From: Nemertoderma westbladi
Taxonomy: Eukaryota; Xenacoelomorpha; Nemertodermatida; Nemertodermatidae
Direction of reading: 5' to 3'
DNA: 58,000 nt
NCBI GenBank assembly: GCA_032718475.1
Contig: JAUCBJ010002235.1
Coordinates: forward strand, 1 to 58,000
Shown here: one piece after another, positions 9,045 through 18,862 of the stretch
How positions within the stretch are numbered: position 1 is the first letter of the stretch
How the letters are laid out: the number at the start of each line of letters is the position of its first letter
Program-made: the position numbers and the translations under genes
The notes under the pieces: generated by a model
What the model was told of the DNA's origin: nothing
What the model saw: the letters and a program-made list of their open reading frames with translations, nothing else
Database searches by the model: none

Positions 9045-12000
9045 CTATTTACTAACATTAGTTGGAGACTTGTAATCTCCAGACTTGTTTCGAGTCTCTT
9101 CAAGAAGTATGAGACGTTGAGTCGGTCTGTCTACTGTACGACCGTCAATTGTCCGTACCGTCACGGTTCTTGTCACTCCATCCATAGATGGATGTGTGTC
9201 TAAAATAACACCAGTTATCCAGAAGCGTCTTTTTAAATTCACTTCTGCTAACAGTACATGATCTCCCGGCTTTAAAGCGCGAGTATTGTTGTACCAAGTA
9301 GTTCTGGCAGAAATAGAGGGCAAATAATGATTTTGCCATATTTCCCAGAATTTGTTAGCCAGTAGTTGCGTGATTTTCCACGCTTTTCTACCATAGCTAT
9401 CGCCTTCTATTGGAATAGAAATAGGCATTAATGTAGTCGGTGCCTGCATTAGCAGGTGTGCAGGTGTTAAAGCAAACTGGGATTGTTTGTCATCGGGTAC
9501 TAATACTATTGGTCTAGTATTTAGTATTGCCTCGATTTCAACAAACAATGTTGTCAGTTGGTCGTCTGTCAAGATGTGGTTTACTGGAATTACTTTCGCC
9601 ATGGCTGTTTTTATAGATCTAATCAATCTCTCCCAGACTCCGCCTCTCCATGGACTATCTGGAGGATTAAACTTCCAAACAATTTTGTAAGGACGTAGTT
9701 CGTTTGAGATTTGATCATGATCTAATTTCTTAAAGGCTCTAGCAATTTCATTTCGAGCACCAACAAAGTTTGTACCTTGGTCTGAGTACAAGCATTTTAC
9801 TAGTCCGCGTCTAGCGATAAATCGCCGCAATGCTAGTATAAAGGCGTTGGTGGAAAGATCCATCACATGTTCAATATGAACTGCCCTACTGGACATGCAT
9901 GTGAAAATCAGTCCCCAGCGTTTTACTAGTATACGTCCACGTTTCGTATGTATGGGACCAAAGCAGTCAATTCCAGTCTCTGTGAAAGGTGGTCTGAATG
10001 CCTGTAGTCGTGCTTGTGGATGTTCACTCATTTCTTGGGTACTTATTCTAGAATGTACCTTTTTACAAATAATACACATGCGCGTCACCGAACTTAGCGC
10101 TTTACTGGGTCTAATTAATACAAATCTTGTACGTAAATAGGAAAGACAGTGGTGTCTTCCAGCGTGTTTCAGATGTAAATGTGCGTCCAGTATCATTGCA
10201 CGTTGTAATTCGTGATGTTGCGGTATTATTATTGGGTACCTAAAATCAGTATTAAAGTCGATGTTTTGAAGCCGAGATTTATAACAAATTAAGCCATTAT
10301 AAATTATCGGACTCCAACTCAATATTGGTGACGACTTGATTGGTTGACCTTGACTTATGGATGTGAATTCGCGTTCGAAATATCGCAATTGGTAATGGCG
10401 AATTAATTTAACTTCACATCTGTCAATTTCAGTCAATGTGAGTCGACGTGTAAAGTCGCGTTTGCCTTTAACGTATTGTACAAAACGTACAATCCACGCT
10501 AATTTTCGGCACGCATTTGTCCAAGAATCTGTCAGATTTACAATACGGTCGACGTAAGTATTTATGACGTCATCAGGTAAGTCAATGATGAATTTTGAAG
10601 GTTTTGTTTTACTAGATTGGCCCACGGGTCCGCCGGTAGGTATTCCCTTGTTGACTTTTGATCCGTCCGGGTCTACAAGTAATTTGTCCTTCTTTGTCTT
10701 CTTACCTTGATTGTCAGTATCTTGTGAGTCGATCCCAGGTTTCACCGTAGGTTGTAAGGTTGGTATGTCTCTTGAGCGTAAAGTAACACCTGTATTTACA
10801 TTTGCGTAGGTACTACCCACATCTGTAATACATGAGGTTTCACTGTACTTATGGTTACTCAAGGGTGTCAAGTTTGGTGGTTTGTCAATAGAAGGCCGCT
10901 CCAATAGGGAAACTGCGGCTTTACTATGTGTCACTACGTTACTAATGTCTGGTAGAACATCTTGTGAAATGTCTGGTAAAAAGTTTCGTGGAACATCCGG
11001 CGAAACGTCTAGTGACATGTCTGGCAAAATGTCTGGTTGACCGTCTGGTAACGTGTCTGGTTGACCGTCTGGCGATACGTCTGGTTGAGAAAGGCTCGCA
11101 AGTTTTCCTGTCTTAACTTTGTGAGTTATATTTTTCCATTTCGCCTTTGGTTTCTTCTTAAGTTTCGCCGTTGTCTTTTTCTTTGCTTTACCTTTCTTTG
11201 GTTTTTTAATTTCGGCGTCCTTAGGGATAGTGTTAGACTTGTTATCGTATAGTGGCGGCCAATGTTGTGTTGCTCTTTGTAAGAATTGTGGTCTGTGTTG
11301 CCAAAATTCCTTGTTTTCCGGTTTACAGAATTCCTCAGGCATCATTCCTCGCGACGCAATATCAGCTGGATTTTGTGGTCCGGGACAATGTCGCCAATCT
11401 TCCTTTATTGAACGGTCTAGAATTTCTGCACGATGGTTAGCTACAAATGTCTTAAATTCAAGTGTGTCATTGTTTATATAAAATAAAACTAACGTCGCGT
11501 CAGTCCAATAAAATATCTGTAAACTTGACTGTAGTTCAGTCTGTATAAGGTTTACAATTGTCGTTGACAGAGTTGCGGCTTGTAGCTCAGCGCGTGGTGT
11601 CGTCATGTACTTAGTAGGCATGGTCTTAGCCTTGGAAGTAATGAGCGAAACATCAAACTCATCTGAGTCTACTTGTCTGCGCAAATACGCTGTCACTCCA
11701 AAGCCGTTGTCACTGGCGTCGGAAAAACAATGTAATTCTAAGTTGTCAGGAAATGTCGTCTGTAATGGAAAATATACCCGGGGTATGGAATAATCTTCTA
11801 GTGAAGACAATTGCGCCTCCCAAGTTTTCCATAAGTCTACTTGTTCTGATGAGATCGGTTCGTCCCATGTCAGTCCATCTTTCCAGATACTGCGTATGTA
11901 TATTCTTGCTTGCAATATTATTGGGCTGATGAAACCTAATGGATTGAACAGTCTACTTAGTTTTGACAAGCAAGACCTCTTTGTCAGAGAATCTCCTTGA

Positions 12001-12113
12001 GCGTCCAGTCTTACTTTCACTCGAATAGTTGTCTGTGTTCGGGTCCCAAAATAGTCCCAACACCTTGGTCGTTGGTAGTGGTTCGAATTCCAAGTCAATG
12101 TCACCACCCCCAC
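9045..12113 (-). CDS. pol: BEL/Pao pol C-terminal half: RNase H-like and integrase
   Basis: About 1000 codons. In order: the end of RT/Pao peptidase-A17-type region (LSKLSRLFNPLGFISP at ~45-65); RNase H-like part with HCFSDASDNGFGVTAY (~130-145) and FYWTDATLVLFYI (~205); a Lys-rich linker plus an Asp/Pro repeat region (~300-400); integrase zinc finger (HLHLKH...CIIC, ~640-680); integrase core with the three acidic positions in GIDCFGP, YSDQGTNF and WRGGVWERL (~730-860); a C-terminal DUF5641-like domain (KRRFWITGVIL...). The first ~25 residues are out-of-frame sequence, because the true RT frame enters through an indel near 12020. It ends within 3 kb of the 3' LTR. Domain calls are firm. Function is doubtful because RT is split. 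Confidence 0.92.
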   Translation of the reverse strand: MGVVTLTWNSNHYQRPRCWDYFGTRTQTTIRVKVRLDAQGDSLTKRSCLSKLSRLFNPLGFISPIILQARIYIRSIWKDGLTWDEPISSEQVDLWKTWEAQLSSLEDYSIPRVYFPLQTTFPDNLELHCFSDASDNGFGVTAYLRRQVDSDEFDVSLITSKAKTMPTKYMTTPRAELQAATLSTTIVNLIQTELQSSLQIFYWTDATLVLFYINNDTLEFKTFVANHRAEILDRSIKEDWRHCPGPQNPADIASRGMMPEEFCKPENKEFWQHRPQFLQRATQHWPPLYDNKSNTIPKDAEIKKPKKGKAKKKTTAKLKKKPKAKWKNITHKVKTGKLASLSQPDVSPDGQPDTLPDGQPDILPDMSLDVSPDVPRNFLPDISQDVLPDISNVVTHSKAAVSLLERPSIDKPPNLTPLSNHKYSETSCITDVGSTYANVNTGVTLRSRDIPTLQPTVKPGIDSQDTDNQGKKTKKDKLLVDPDGSKVNKGIPTGGPVGQSSKTKPSKFIIDLPDDVINTYVDRIVNLTDSWTNACRKLAWIVRFVQYVKGKRDFTRRLTLTEIDRCEVKLIRHYQLRYFEREFTSISQGQPIKSSPILSWSPIIYNGLICYKSRLQNIDFNTDFRYPIIIPQHHELQRAMILDAHLHLKHAGRHHCLSYLRTRFVLIRPSKALSSVTRMCIICKKVHSRISTQEMSEHPQARLQAFRPPFTETGIDCFGPIHTKRGRILVKRWGLIFTCMSSRAVHIEHVMDLSTNAFILALRRFIARRGLVKCLYSDQGTNFVGARNEIARAFKKLDHDQISNELRPYKIVWKFNPPDSPWRGGVWERLIRSIKTAMAKVIPVNHILTDDQLTTLFVEIEAILNTRPIVLVPDDKQSQFALTPAHLLMQAPTTLMPISIPIEGDSYGRKAWKITQLLANKFWEIWQNHYLPSISARTTWYNNTRALKPGDHVLLAEVNLKRRFWITGVILDTHPSMDGVTRTVTVRTIDGRTVDRPTQRLILLEETRNKSGDYKSPTNVSK
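10960..11088 (-). repeat. Asp/Pro-rich degenerate repeat inside pol
   Basis: A block of 21-24-bp units coding SPDGQPDTLPDGQPD and variants, next to a Lys-rich tract, between RNase H and integrase. The dispersed palindrome at 11089 directly adjoins it. Confidence 0.7.
11089..11108. repeat. dispersed 20-bp palindrome, copy 5
   Basis: GAAAGGCTCGCAAGTTTTCC, translated as GKLASLS inside pol. Confidence 0.75.
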
Positions 12114-12710
12114 GTTCAGTCGTTTCGAATGAATTTACTAATTCGGTACTGTTCGAAGCAAACTTGGTAAGGTTAAAAACTCCGCCTGCTAAACAGTCCC
12201 GTAATTGATGTGCTACTGTAATGGCACGTTCTACTGTGTCGCAACTTTGTAATCCATCGTCAACGTAAAAGTCTCGTTCTACTACTTGGATTACCTCTGG
12301 GTCATACTTATGTTTCTGATCCCTAGCGGTTTGCTTTAGGGCGTACATAGTACAATTTGGGCTGTCTCTGGCCCCGAATACGCGAACTTGCATTTGGTAA
12401 GTCGCCGGTGGTTGACTTAAGTCTCCAACCAGGTACCAGAGGAACCTCAAACTGTCTCTGTCTCGCTCTAACGCTCGCACCTGGTGAAACATGGCTTCGA
12501 CGTCGCAAGTAAATGCTACTTGGCGTTGACGGAAGCGCATAATCACCCCCATGAGATAATTATTCATGTTTGGTCCATCCATCAGCTCACTATTGAGAGA
12601 CATTCCCTCAAACAGAGCCGCGCAGTCATTTACTACACGTACCTTGTCTGGTTTGTCGGGGTGTCTCACGTAGTGATGTGGCAAATAGTATGTCTGGTCT
12701 GTCACACGCT
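11953..12710 (-). pseudogene. pol: BEL/Pao reverse transcriptase core, isolated by breaks
   Basis: The RT palm is clear: YYLPHHYV, then VRVVNDCAALFEGMSLN, AFTCDVEAMFHQV (first catalytic Asp), and DFYVDDGLQS (YVDD box). The open frame extends to 12786, but the residues upstream of about 12710 do not look like RT and belong to the interruption. At the other end the frame stops at 11953, while the continuation (RLFNPLGF) is in the 9045-12113 frame. One indel near 12020 is therefore needed to explain it. RT as present is not a single open frame. Confidence 0.88.
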
Positions 12711-13897
12711 TTTGTCCTTCTGGGCTCCTCCCCGAGGCGCACCCACGAGGCGGACGTGTTTCCACCACCCTGGGGGCCGGTGACAAACCAAACCAGGCCG
12801 CAGGGTGGCCCGATGCTTCCCGGGTTCTGTTTTAGGTCCCCCGATCACACCAGCACAGCTCGTCGAACGTGTAGCCAGATGGGCGGCTACTGTCAACTTA
12901 CTGTGGCCTGACTGTACATTGAGCCAACTCAAAGTATAACAAAGAGTCAACCGGCAGGTGGACCAGTCGATAGCGATCGAGCACCAAGGTCGCCCTTGGG
13001 CCTAACCGACGGTCTTGTCCCAAGCGGGCTTGCGCTACCCAACATGGAATTTTGACTCGTTTTCACCTGCCTCGCCGGCAGTATTGAGGGGAAATAAGTT
13101 CTGCAAACAATACTGACTAGCTCGAAAGCTAGAAACAAGTAACCACTTACCAGTCACTGTACACGTGTACTCAACAGATGTTCACAATATCAAGTACACT
13201 ACGGTAAACACAAAATCTGACACATACCATGCACACACAGAGGACATAATCGGGTAAGACAAAATCGGTGTCAAAATCGGGAAAGACAAAATCGGAGGGG
13301 ACAAAATTGTATCGACCGGAATTGGCAAAGAGTCGAGAGTACTTTATTTTACCGACAGGGTAAAATAACTTTGTGTGCACAAAGTATGCTGGGGCGCAGT
13401 AAAGTATGGTCCTACTAATACCAGCGGCGTCTGGACCAACTGGCAAGGGTTCCCATACCCACTCGCAGTGGCCACACATACAATCACGTGTACTCACGTA
13501 CCCACAGCAACAGAAAACTCAAGACCCGAACAAATCCCAAAGACCAATCAGCTGACATGGAGACAATAACATATAGTATCAAAAAAACGGAACAGCTGAT
13601 GGCCAAAAGAACCCATCCAAGCCCCAAGCAAACTGCCACTGATCGCCCACATACAAACATAGTTCACGCCACATGAGCCACAAATCACACCATGCCACCA
13701 CCCCTACTGTGTACAGGACTGGCAGTACGGCAACAGGCCGACTAGACGGTACCACGGCACCATGGCAATTCATGGTTCGTTAGACACGAGAGCCTTCAGT
13801 GACTCCCTAGCACTATATTACCAGATTTAACGTGCCCCCAGACCCTCACGAGTCCGCCGCCGCCTGTTAGAGACACCCCTATAGAGACCTCACCTCT
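12711..13897. other. interruption of element A pol, ~1.1-1.2 kb
   Basis: On the minus strand the polyprotein reads to NPEIPKE (13898) and resumes with DQTYYLPHH near 12710. The intervening sequence has no RT similarity, no long frame and no terminal repeat that I can find. Its left edge on the coding strand is AAAGAG then GTGAGG, a good 5' splice-site match. The far side lacks a pyrimidine tract and the obvious AG choices do not all keep frame, so an intron is possible but unproven. A non-autonomous insertion is the alternative. Short direct repeats of GACAAAATCGG lie near 13258-13300. Confidence 0.55.
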
Positions 13898-15828
13898 TTA
13901 GGTATCTCTGGGTTTGTCATTCTGATAGCGTACCCTTTTGTCAAATACGTCTCCATCTGTGTATTATACTGCAGATGGGCTTTCTCGTCCTTTAATAAAC
14001 GTTGTCGTATTGAGTTTAAACGTCTTAAAGCTAGTGGATAGTTGTTTATAAGTTTAGGACGTTGGTTACGCCATAGCATCCCTACCTCATAATGTCCGTC
14101 TTTCGTCTGGCGGATAGTATCTTCCATGATCTTTAAGGATTGTTTTTCTTGTTCCGACATGCATGGTTCGTAACTACCAGGCTCGGCTGTATCTTGTTCC
14201 AACCACTTGATAGTTTTTTCTGTTAAGTCTTTGTCCAGCGCAGCTTGTTCCACTTGACAATTCCTTAATTCGTCGGCATCGACAGGTGTTGATAAGGTTA
14301 TTGGTTGAGGTAGACTCGCAAGCCTTCCAGCGTTATCATCGGTCGTTGATGGAACCTCTGCCTGACGCGTCTCCTTCTTAATCTCTGGGCTTACCCTTTT
14401 GTAAAGTGGTTTCTGCTCCCTTTGACTTATTGTACTTGCTACACATGTCGTACTTGTCACTTTGCCGTGTATTGTCGAATTTCGGCGTGTAGTATAGTCT
14501 TTGTCGTGTGAAAAGGAATGAGTCGAAGTTGTAGTTAATAAACTACATGTACTTTGCACATCGTCTTCCTCATCACTTATATCTAGTGTGCGCACAGGCG
14601 CTCGAGTATACCAACCTATCGGAGTTCGACAGGCGTAAGCGTTTCCTGCTACGACTACCGATGGTCTGGTTTCCCACACTTGATGTAAGTTGAATTGATC
14701 TGTCCCGATCAGCATTGCTACTGATCTATAGTTAACAGGACATTCAGGTACACCAAGGTGTCTGAAATACTTACGGTCCTCTAAGGATTGTTCTGGCACT
14801 GGACCCAGTAGATTACTAAAGTCCTTAGTGGCCGCAAAAGTTAAATCCTTAAAGGGTAACAAAGACCTCTCCCTTTCGCTATGTTGCGATTTTGGAAGAA
14901 GAGTATCTAAGTTCAACTTAACTCGTGTCACTGGTATTCCACGTTGTCCATGCATACTACTTACAGTATATCTGACGTGCTTACCTTGTCGAAGATCCGT
15001 CACGACATCAGCTACCTTCTCGTCCACATAGCTGTGAGATGAGGCTGAATCTAAAATAGCATAGATCCGTTTGCTCCCTTTGGTGCCCGTAATCTTAACA
15101 GGAATTACGCTAAATCCCTTCAGTTGATCAGGCGTCAGAAGCGCAATCGATGGTTGTTCGTCCCCAGTGTTGAAATAAGCGTCGTCGTCTTCCGATTCTT
15201 CATCCGACGACCCGGATTGTTCTGGGAAACAATCCCGTATATGCGTCACGAAAGTTGGTGTTGTTCTCGATTCTCGATTCTTGTATGCAGTATTGCATTT
15301 CGCTGCTGCTTCTGGGTGTTCCCTAGTGAAGCGTTTTGTCTGCGTATGACTATCCGTGTGGAGCAAACCGTCATGGTTGCGTCCACAGGAAGGACAGGTG
15401 TCCGTATTTGGGCAATCCTTGCGAACATGTCCGTGTTGTGTACACCGCCAACAAGAATCCAATGGCCGTATCTGTAGCCGTCGTTCTTCCGAGTTTAACT
15501 CACGAAATAGCCGACAACCTCTTAACTTGTGACTAGTATGCCGGTTACCTAACTGCTCGCAGTATTGGCAACCGCTAAAGTCGGCACTCAGTTGCTGCCT
15601 GGTCTGTTTGATCCCAATAGGTGCAGATACTTTTCTACCATCGGAAAATTGTCGGGTTTCTATCGGTGTGGCGTAGGTGGCCGTCCTTGTGGATGGCGTC
15701 GGTGGTTTTTGTCGGTTAGATGATGGTAAGGTGATTCCTTCTGCTACAATGTGTTGGTCTGTGTAGTTAGAACGAGTCTCCACCACTGCTTCCCTAGATA
15801 TTAATAGGTACACATCCTCCAATTTCAA
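13879..15828 (-). pseudogene. pol: BEL/Pao CCHC fingers, aspartic protease and RT N-terminus
   Basis: The frame is open upstream of its first Met: it continues the gag-pol polyprotein from the frameshift at 16023. In order: end of the DUF1759 region (DVYLLISREAVVETRSNYTD), a CCHC knuckle (CWRCTQHGHVRKDC) with a second CPSCGRNH, an acidic linker, and a DUF1758-type aspartic protease with the catalytic triplet DSA in YAILDSASSHSYVDEKV. Then come VNYRSVAMLIGTDQFNL, and the RT N-terminal region (WLEQDTAEPGSYEPCMS, PLALRRLNSIRQRLL). The stop at 13879 lies inside the interruption, so the real end of this piece is about 13898. Close relative: the element B frame at 36083-38719, which is unbroken across 16023. 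Confidence 0.9.
14309..14328. repeat. dispersed 20-bp palindrome, copy 6
   Basis: GGTAGACTCGCAAGCCTTCC, translated as GRLASLP in the protease-RT linker. Confidence 0.8.
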
Positions 15829-15985
15829 AAATCCACCCCTTTCTTCTCGCTGATATTCGATCTTCCTCCACTCCCTACGAAGTCGATGGTGTAGTCTCCC
15901 TATGATTTTTAATAGGACTGTAGGAGTGTTTCCGTAATCAAGTTGTCCAATTGATCGTAATGTCGTAATGGCGTTCTTGATTTCG

Positions 15986-18862
15986 TCAGCTAATTTCAGT
16001 AAGTCGACGGGTTTCGTAATAGCCCCCCCCCCTCTTACAGAGTTCCTCTATTACTGACTTGGCCATACTTACTGTACCTCCGTAGATTGAAGTTAAGCGA
16101 TCGTATGCCAATTCGAAGGCATCTGGTACACCAACAAAAGTATCTGCTAAACGTTTGGGTTCTCCCATCAGCGTTTGAAGCAGGTAGTTAAACTTTTCCC
16201 TCGATGTAAAAGCGCATGCCGCAATTTGAGATTCGATGTAATCCACGAAGGTATGCCAATGTTTTGAGTTTCCGGAGAACTTTGGTGGTTGCTGCGCCGG
16301 TAATCCTTGTCTGGCTGCGAATTTAGCTATCTCTTCTGCAACATTCAAAGTTTCGCGTCCCTGGGTAGCAATAGAGTTCGTTTTTCCCTGTCCAGGATGT
16401 CTTTTCTCATACCCTACATTTCCTGAATGTATATCCTTTTGCGGATGCTTCGGGTGTCTAGTATGTTCGAATTCCGTGTTTCTCGAACTATCAGTTTGAA
16501 CTTCCTCTAAGCGTTCCTCGATCTGGGCCAACTTGTTAACAACTGGTCGCAGAATGTCGGCGAATTGTTGTGTACTGATCGCGTCCGTTGGTTGTAACGC
16601 TTTCTGTGTTGGTGTATTTTGTGGAGGATTGTCTATAAAGGAATTAGTTGAACGCTCGCGTTTGCATTCATCGGCCGCTCCTGTTCTAAACACCTCGCAT
16701 TCCGGGTAATCCGATTCGCTCGAAGTACTACTATCACCTGGATACGGTGGCCGACGTGCTCGCGTCCGTTGGGTTGTCAGAATTCTAACATTCCGTTTAG
16801 AAACATCGTCTACTGGTTTCCGTTGTTCGGTAGGCTCACAAGTCTTCCTCGAAGTTGTAGATTGCGATGTAAACTGGTTAAACGGTCGCGTGTCTACTGG
16901 TCTCCGTTGCTCGGTAGGCTCACAAGTCTTCCTCGAAGTTGTAGATTGCGATGTAAACTGGTTAAATGGTCGCGTGTCTACTGGTCTCCGTTGCTCGGTA
17001 GGCTCACAAGTCTTCCTCGAAGTCGTAGATTGCGATGTAAACTGGATTTGTGGTCGTGTGTTGGCGTTTGAGTCTAACGGCCTTGAAGGCCTGAATACGA
17101 TTTGGTTTGCGTAGTGTGTCACAGGTTTAGGTGTCGAAGGTTGACTCACCTGTTTAGTCGTCATTAATGTAGGTCCGACTAATAAACTACTACGATCCAT
17201 TATTGGCGGATTACTTACCTTGACCTTTGGAATAGGCGATGACGTTGCTCTTGGCGGTATAAACTTATCCGGAATAATGAACCTGTGTTCCGTCGCATCA
17301 TGGATAGGAGATATATTACTACTACCCACAATCGAAACAGGTTCTTTTGTCGTAATTGGTGCAAACATATGAGTTACTTGAGGAAATCGTTGACATAATT
17401 CACCAACCAACTCTCGTCCTCGCTCAGGTGCTCCTACACTTCCTTCCTTTATTCGTTCCTGAATTTGGCGGTGCCTTACCTCTATCCAGTCTAGATCGTG
17501 TCCGTCTCGAGATCTCATCGATGGATCGCGGGCTTTAAGATCCAGATCCTCCTTGGCGTTAGCTAATTCTCTCGCCTTCCTTTCGAGTTCGAAATGAAGT
17601 TTAACCTCTTTCTCGCGTTGTTCCATTTGTTGTTGTTGCGCTTCTAACTCTGCTAATCGTATAGCTGATTGAGCCTTTATTTGCCGTTTTTTCATTTCGG
17701 CTCTCGCTTCTGAAACTAACCTTTGTCGCTCTAACTCGGCCGCTGCCGCTGCCCTTTGTCGCTCTAACTCAGCCGCTGCCGCTGCCGTTTGTCGCTCTAA
17801 CTCAGCCGCTGCCGCCGCTTGTCGCTCTAACTCAGCCGCTGCCGCTGCCGCCGTTTGTTGTGCAATGTCCAACTCTAACCTTTCCATCTCGGCTGCTTCA
17901 AACTCGGCTTGTTCTTGCAGATGAGAGATTCTTGCAACATTCGCAACGCGTAGTTTCTCTTCCTCTACTGCTGCTTGTACCATTAGCAGTTGAGTTTGTT
18001 CCTCCATCTCCTGTTGTTGTCTGTAGAACTGCTGCTGTTGTCGAGCAATTTCTGACGTTACCATACTTACCTCGCCAATTTCGCTGCGAATACTCACCAA
18101 TGATTGATCCATTATTCCCGGTGCCAGTTCGATTTGTGCGGGTGAAGTTTCCCTCGTAGCCTCCGGCACGGTTTCCCAATCTCCGACGTCTTCGCCGAAC
18201 ATACGTAAGTGATCCGTCAGATGTTTCAATTGTCCATCCAGCCTATACAATTCCTGTTCTTCCTCGGGCTGTAATAACTCGTCAGAAACTGACTCACCTA
18301 GCAACTGATCCGCTTGTTCTTGTTGTATCTGACTAACGGTCGTCTTAAATTGAATTAGTTTCTCCCTAGCGATCATTAATTTCTCGAGGATTCTGAACTG
18401 AGTGTCCGCGTCCTGTCTTTGTCTAGCTAGATCTTGTAGACTGATTAGGTTATCTACGGACTTATGTACTTTACTCTGTACTCTAACCTGTAAGGTGTAG
18501 AACTCAAACCGAGACATCGGAGCGGTCAACTCGTCTAATATGCGTTGGCCTTCTCCAATACTCCTGGTAATATGCGCCATGTATCCTCCGACGCTTCTAA
18601 CTACGCTCTCTTGGCTTCCTACTGAACTTACCATGTCCGTTTCCCTGTGTCTAGGTTGCGGGACCGTTAGAAAATCATCAGTCCTGCCGTCGCCTCGTAC
18701 TACGGCATCCGGTACTCCCGTTGGATGTACTGGTGACGCGCACGGTGTAGGTTCGGTAGGCTCACGAGTCTTCCCCTGTGGTTCTTCCGCTACTGACTTA
18801 TCCGCGTCACATGAGTCATAGTTGGTAGGTGTATTCTTCGTATAGTCTTGTTTGTCACTCAT
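15986..18862 (-). CDS. gag: BEL/Pao gag, coiled-coil type with DUF1759
   Basis: 958 codons from ATG at 18862 (MSDKQDYTKN; element B starts MSDTPHSMRY, supporting the start). N-terminal Asp/Pro/Thr-rich part, then helices with VRSVGGYMAHITRSIGEG. A long Gln/Glu/Ala coiled coil (~270-440) includes tandem AAAAELERQ heptads. A Pro/Ser/Thr-rich linker holds three copies of a 28-residue repeat (CEPTEQRRPVDTRPF...). The C-terminal DUF1759 region has LPAQQPPKFSGNSKHW and EKFNYLLQTLMGEPKRLA. The last ~15 residues follow a C10 run (16023-16032), where the frame departs from element B, so the true protein would continue into the 13879-15828 frame. The particle-forming role is inferred from the family. 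Confidence 0.88.
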   Translation of the reverse strand: MSDKQDYTKNTPTNYDSCDADKSVAEEPQGKTREPTEPTPCASPVHPTGVPDAVVRGDGRTDDFLTVPQPRHRETDMVSSVGSQESVVRSVGGYMAHITRSIGEGQRILDELTAPMSRFEFYTLQVRVQSKVHKSVDNLISLQDLARQRQDADTQFRILEKLMIAREKLIQFKTTVSQIQQEQADQLLGESVSDELLQPEEEQELYRLDGQLKHLTDHLRMFGEDVGDWETVPEATRETSPAQIELAPGIMDQSLVSIRSEIGEVSMVTSEIARQQQQFYRQQQEMEEQTQLLMVQAAVEEEKLRVANVARISHLQEQAEFEAAEMERLELDIAQQTAAAAAAELERQAAAAAELERQTAAAAAELERQRAAAAAELERQRLVSEARAEMKKRQIKAQSAIRLAELEAQQQQMEQREKEVKLHFELERKARELANAKEDLDLKARDPSMRSRDGHDLDWIEVRHRQIQERIKEGSVGAPERGRELVGELCQRFPQVTHMFAPITTKEPVSIVGSSNISPIHDATEHRFIIPDKFIPPRATSSPIPKVKVSNPPIMDRSSLLVGPTLMTTKQVSQPSTPKPVTHYANQIVFRPSRPLDSNANTRPQIQFTSQSTTSRKTCEPTEQRRPVDTRPFNQFTSQSTTSRKTCEPTEQRRPVDTRPFNQFTSQSTTSRKTCEPTEQRKPVDDVSKRNVRILTTQRTRARRPPYPGDSSTSSESDYPECEVFRTGAADECKRERSTNSFIDNPPQNTPTQKALQPTDAISTQQFADILRPVVNKLAQIEERLEEVQTDSSRNTEFEHTRHPKHPQKDIHSGNVGYEKRHPGQGKTNSIATQGRETLNVAEEIAKFAARQGLPAQQPPKFSGNSKHWHTFVDYIESQIAACAFTSREKFNYLLQTLMGEPKRLADTFVGVPDAFELAYDRLTSIYGGTVSMAKSVIEELCKRGGGYYETRRLTEIS
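16023..16032 (-). other. homopolymer frameshift at the gag-pol junction
   Basis: A run of ten C (G on the coding strand) replaces the RGGS codons of element B. Gag therefore terminates at 15986, and the downstream frame is displaced. Element B is open through this point, so the run is either a mutation in A or an assembly error. Confidence 0.75.
16829..16848. repeat. dispersed 20-bp palindrome, copy 7
   Basis: GGTAGGCTCACAAGTCTTCC, translated RKTCEPTE (a different frame from copies 3, 5 and 6). Confidence 0.85.
16913..16932. repeat. dispersed 20-bp palindrome, copy 8
   Basis: Same sequence and frame as copy 7, carried by the 84-bp tandem unit. Confidence 0.85.
16997..17016. repeat. dispersed 20-bp palindrome, copy 9
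   Basis: Same sequence and frame as copy 7, third tandem unit. Confidence 0.85.
18755..18774. repeat. dispersed 20-bp palindrome, copy 10
   Basis: GGTAGGCTCACGAGTCTTCC, translated GKTREPTE near the gag N-terminus. Element B at the aligned place reads RRTRDST with only weak nucleotide similarity. Confidence 0.85.

Larger units (their letters stand above)
16821..17057 (-). repeat. 84-bp tandem repeat in gag, about 2.8 copies
   Basis: Three units begin with the dispersed palindrome at 16829, 16913 and 16997, exactly 84 bp apart, coding a 28-residue repeat. Element B has a single unit at 38225. Confidence 0.9.
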
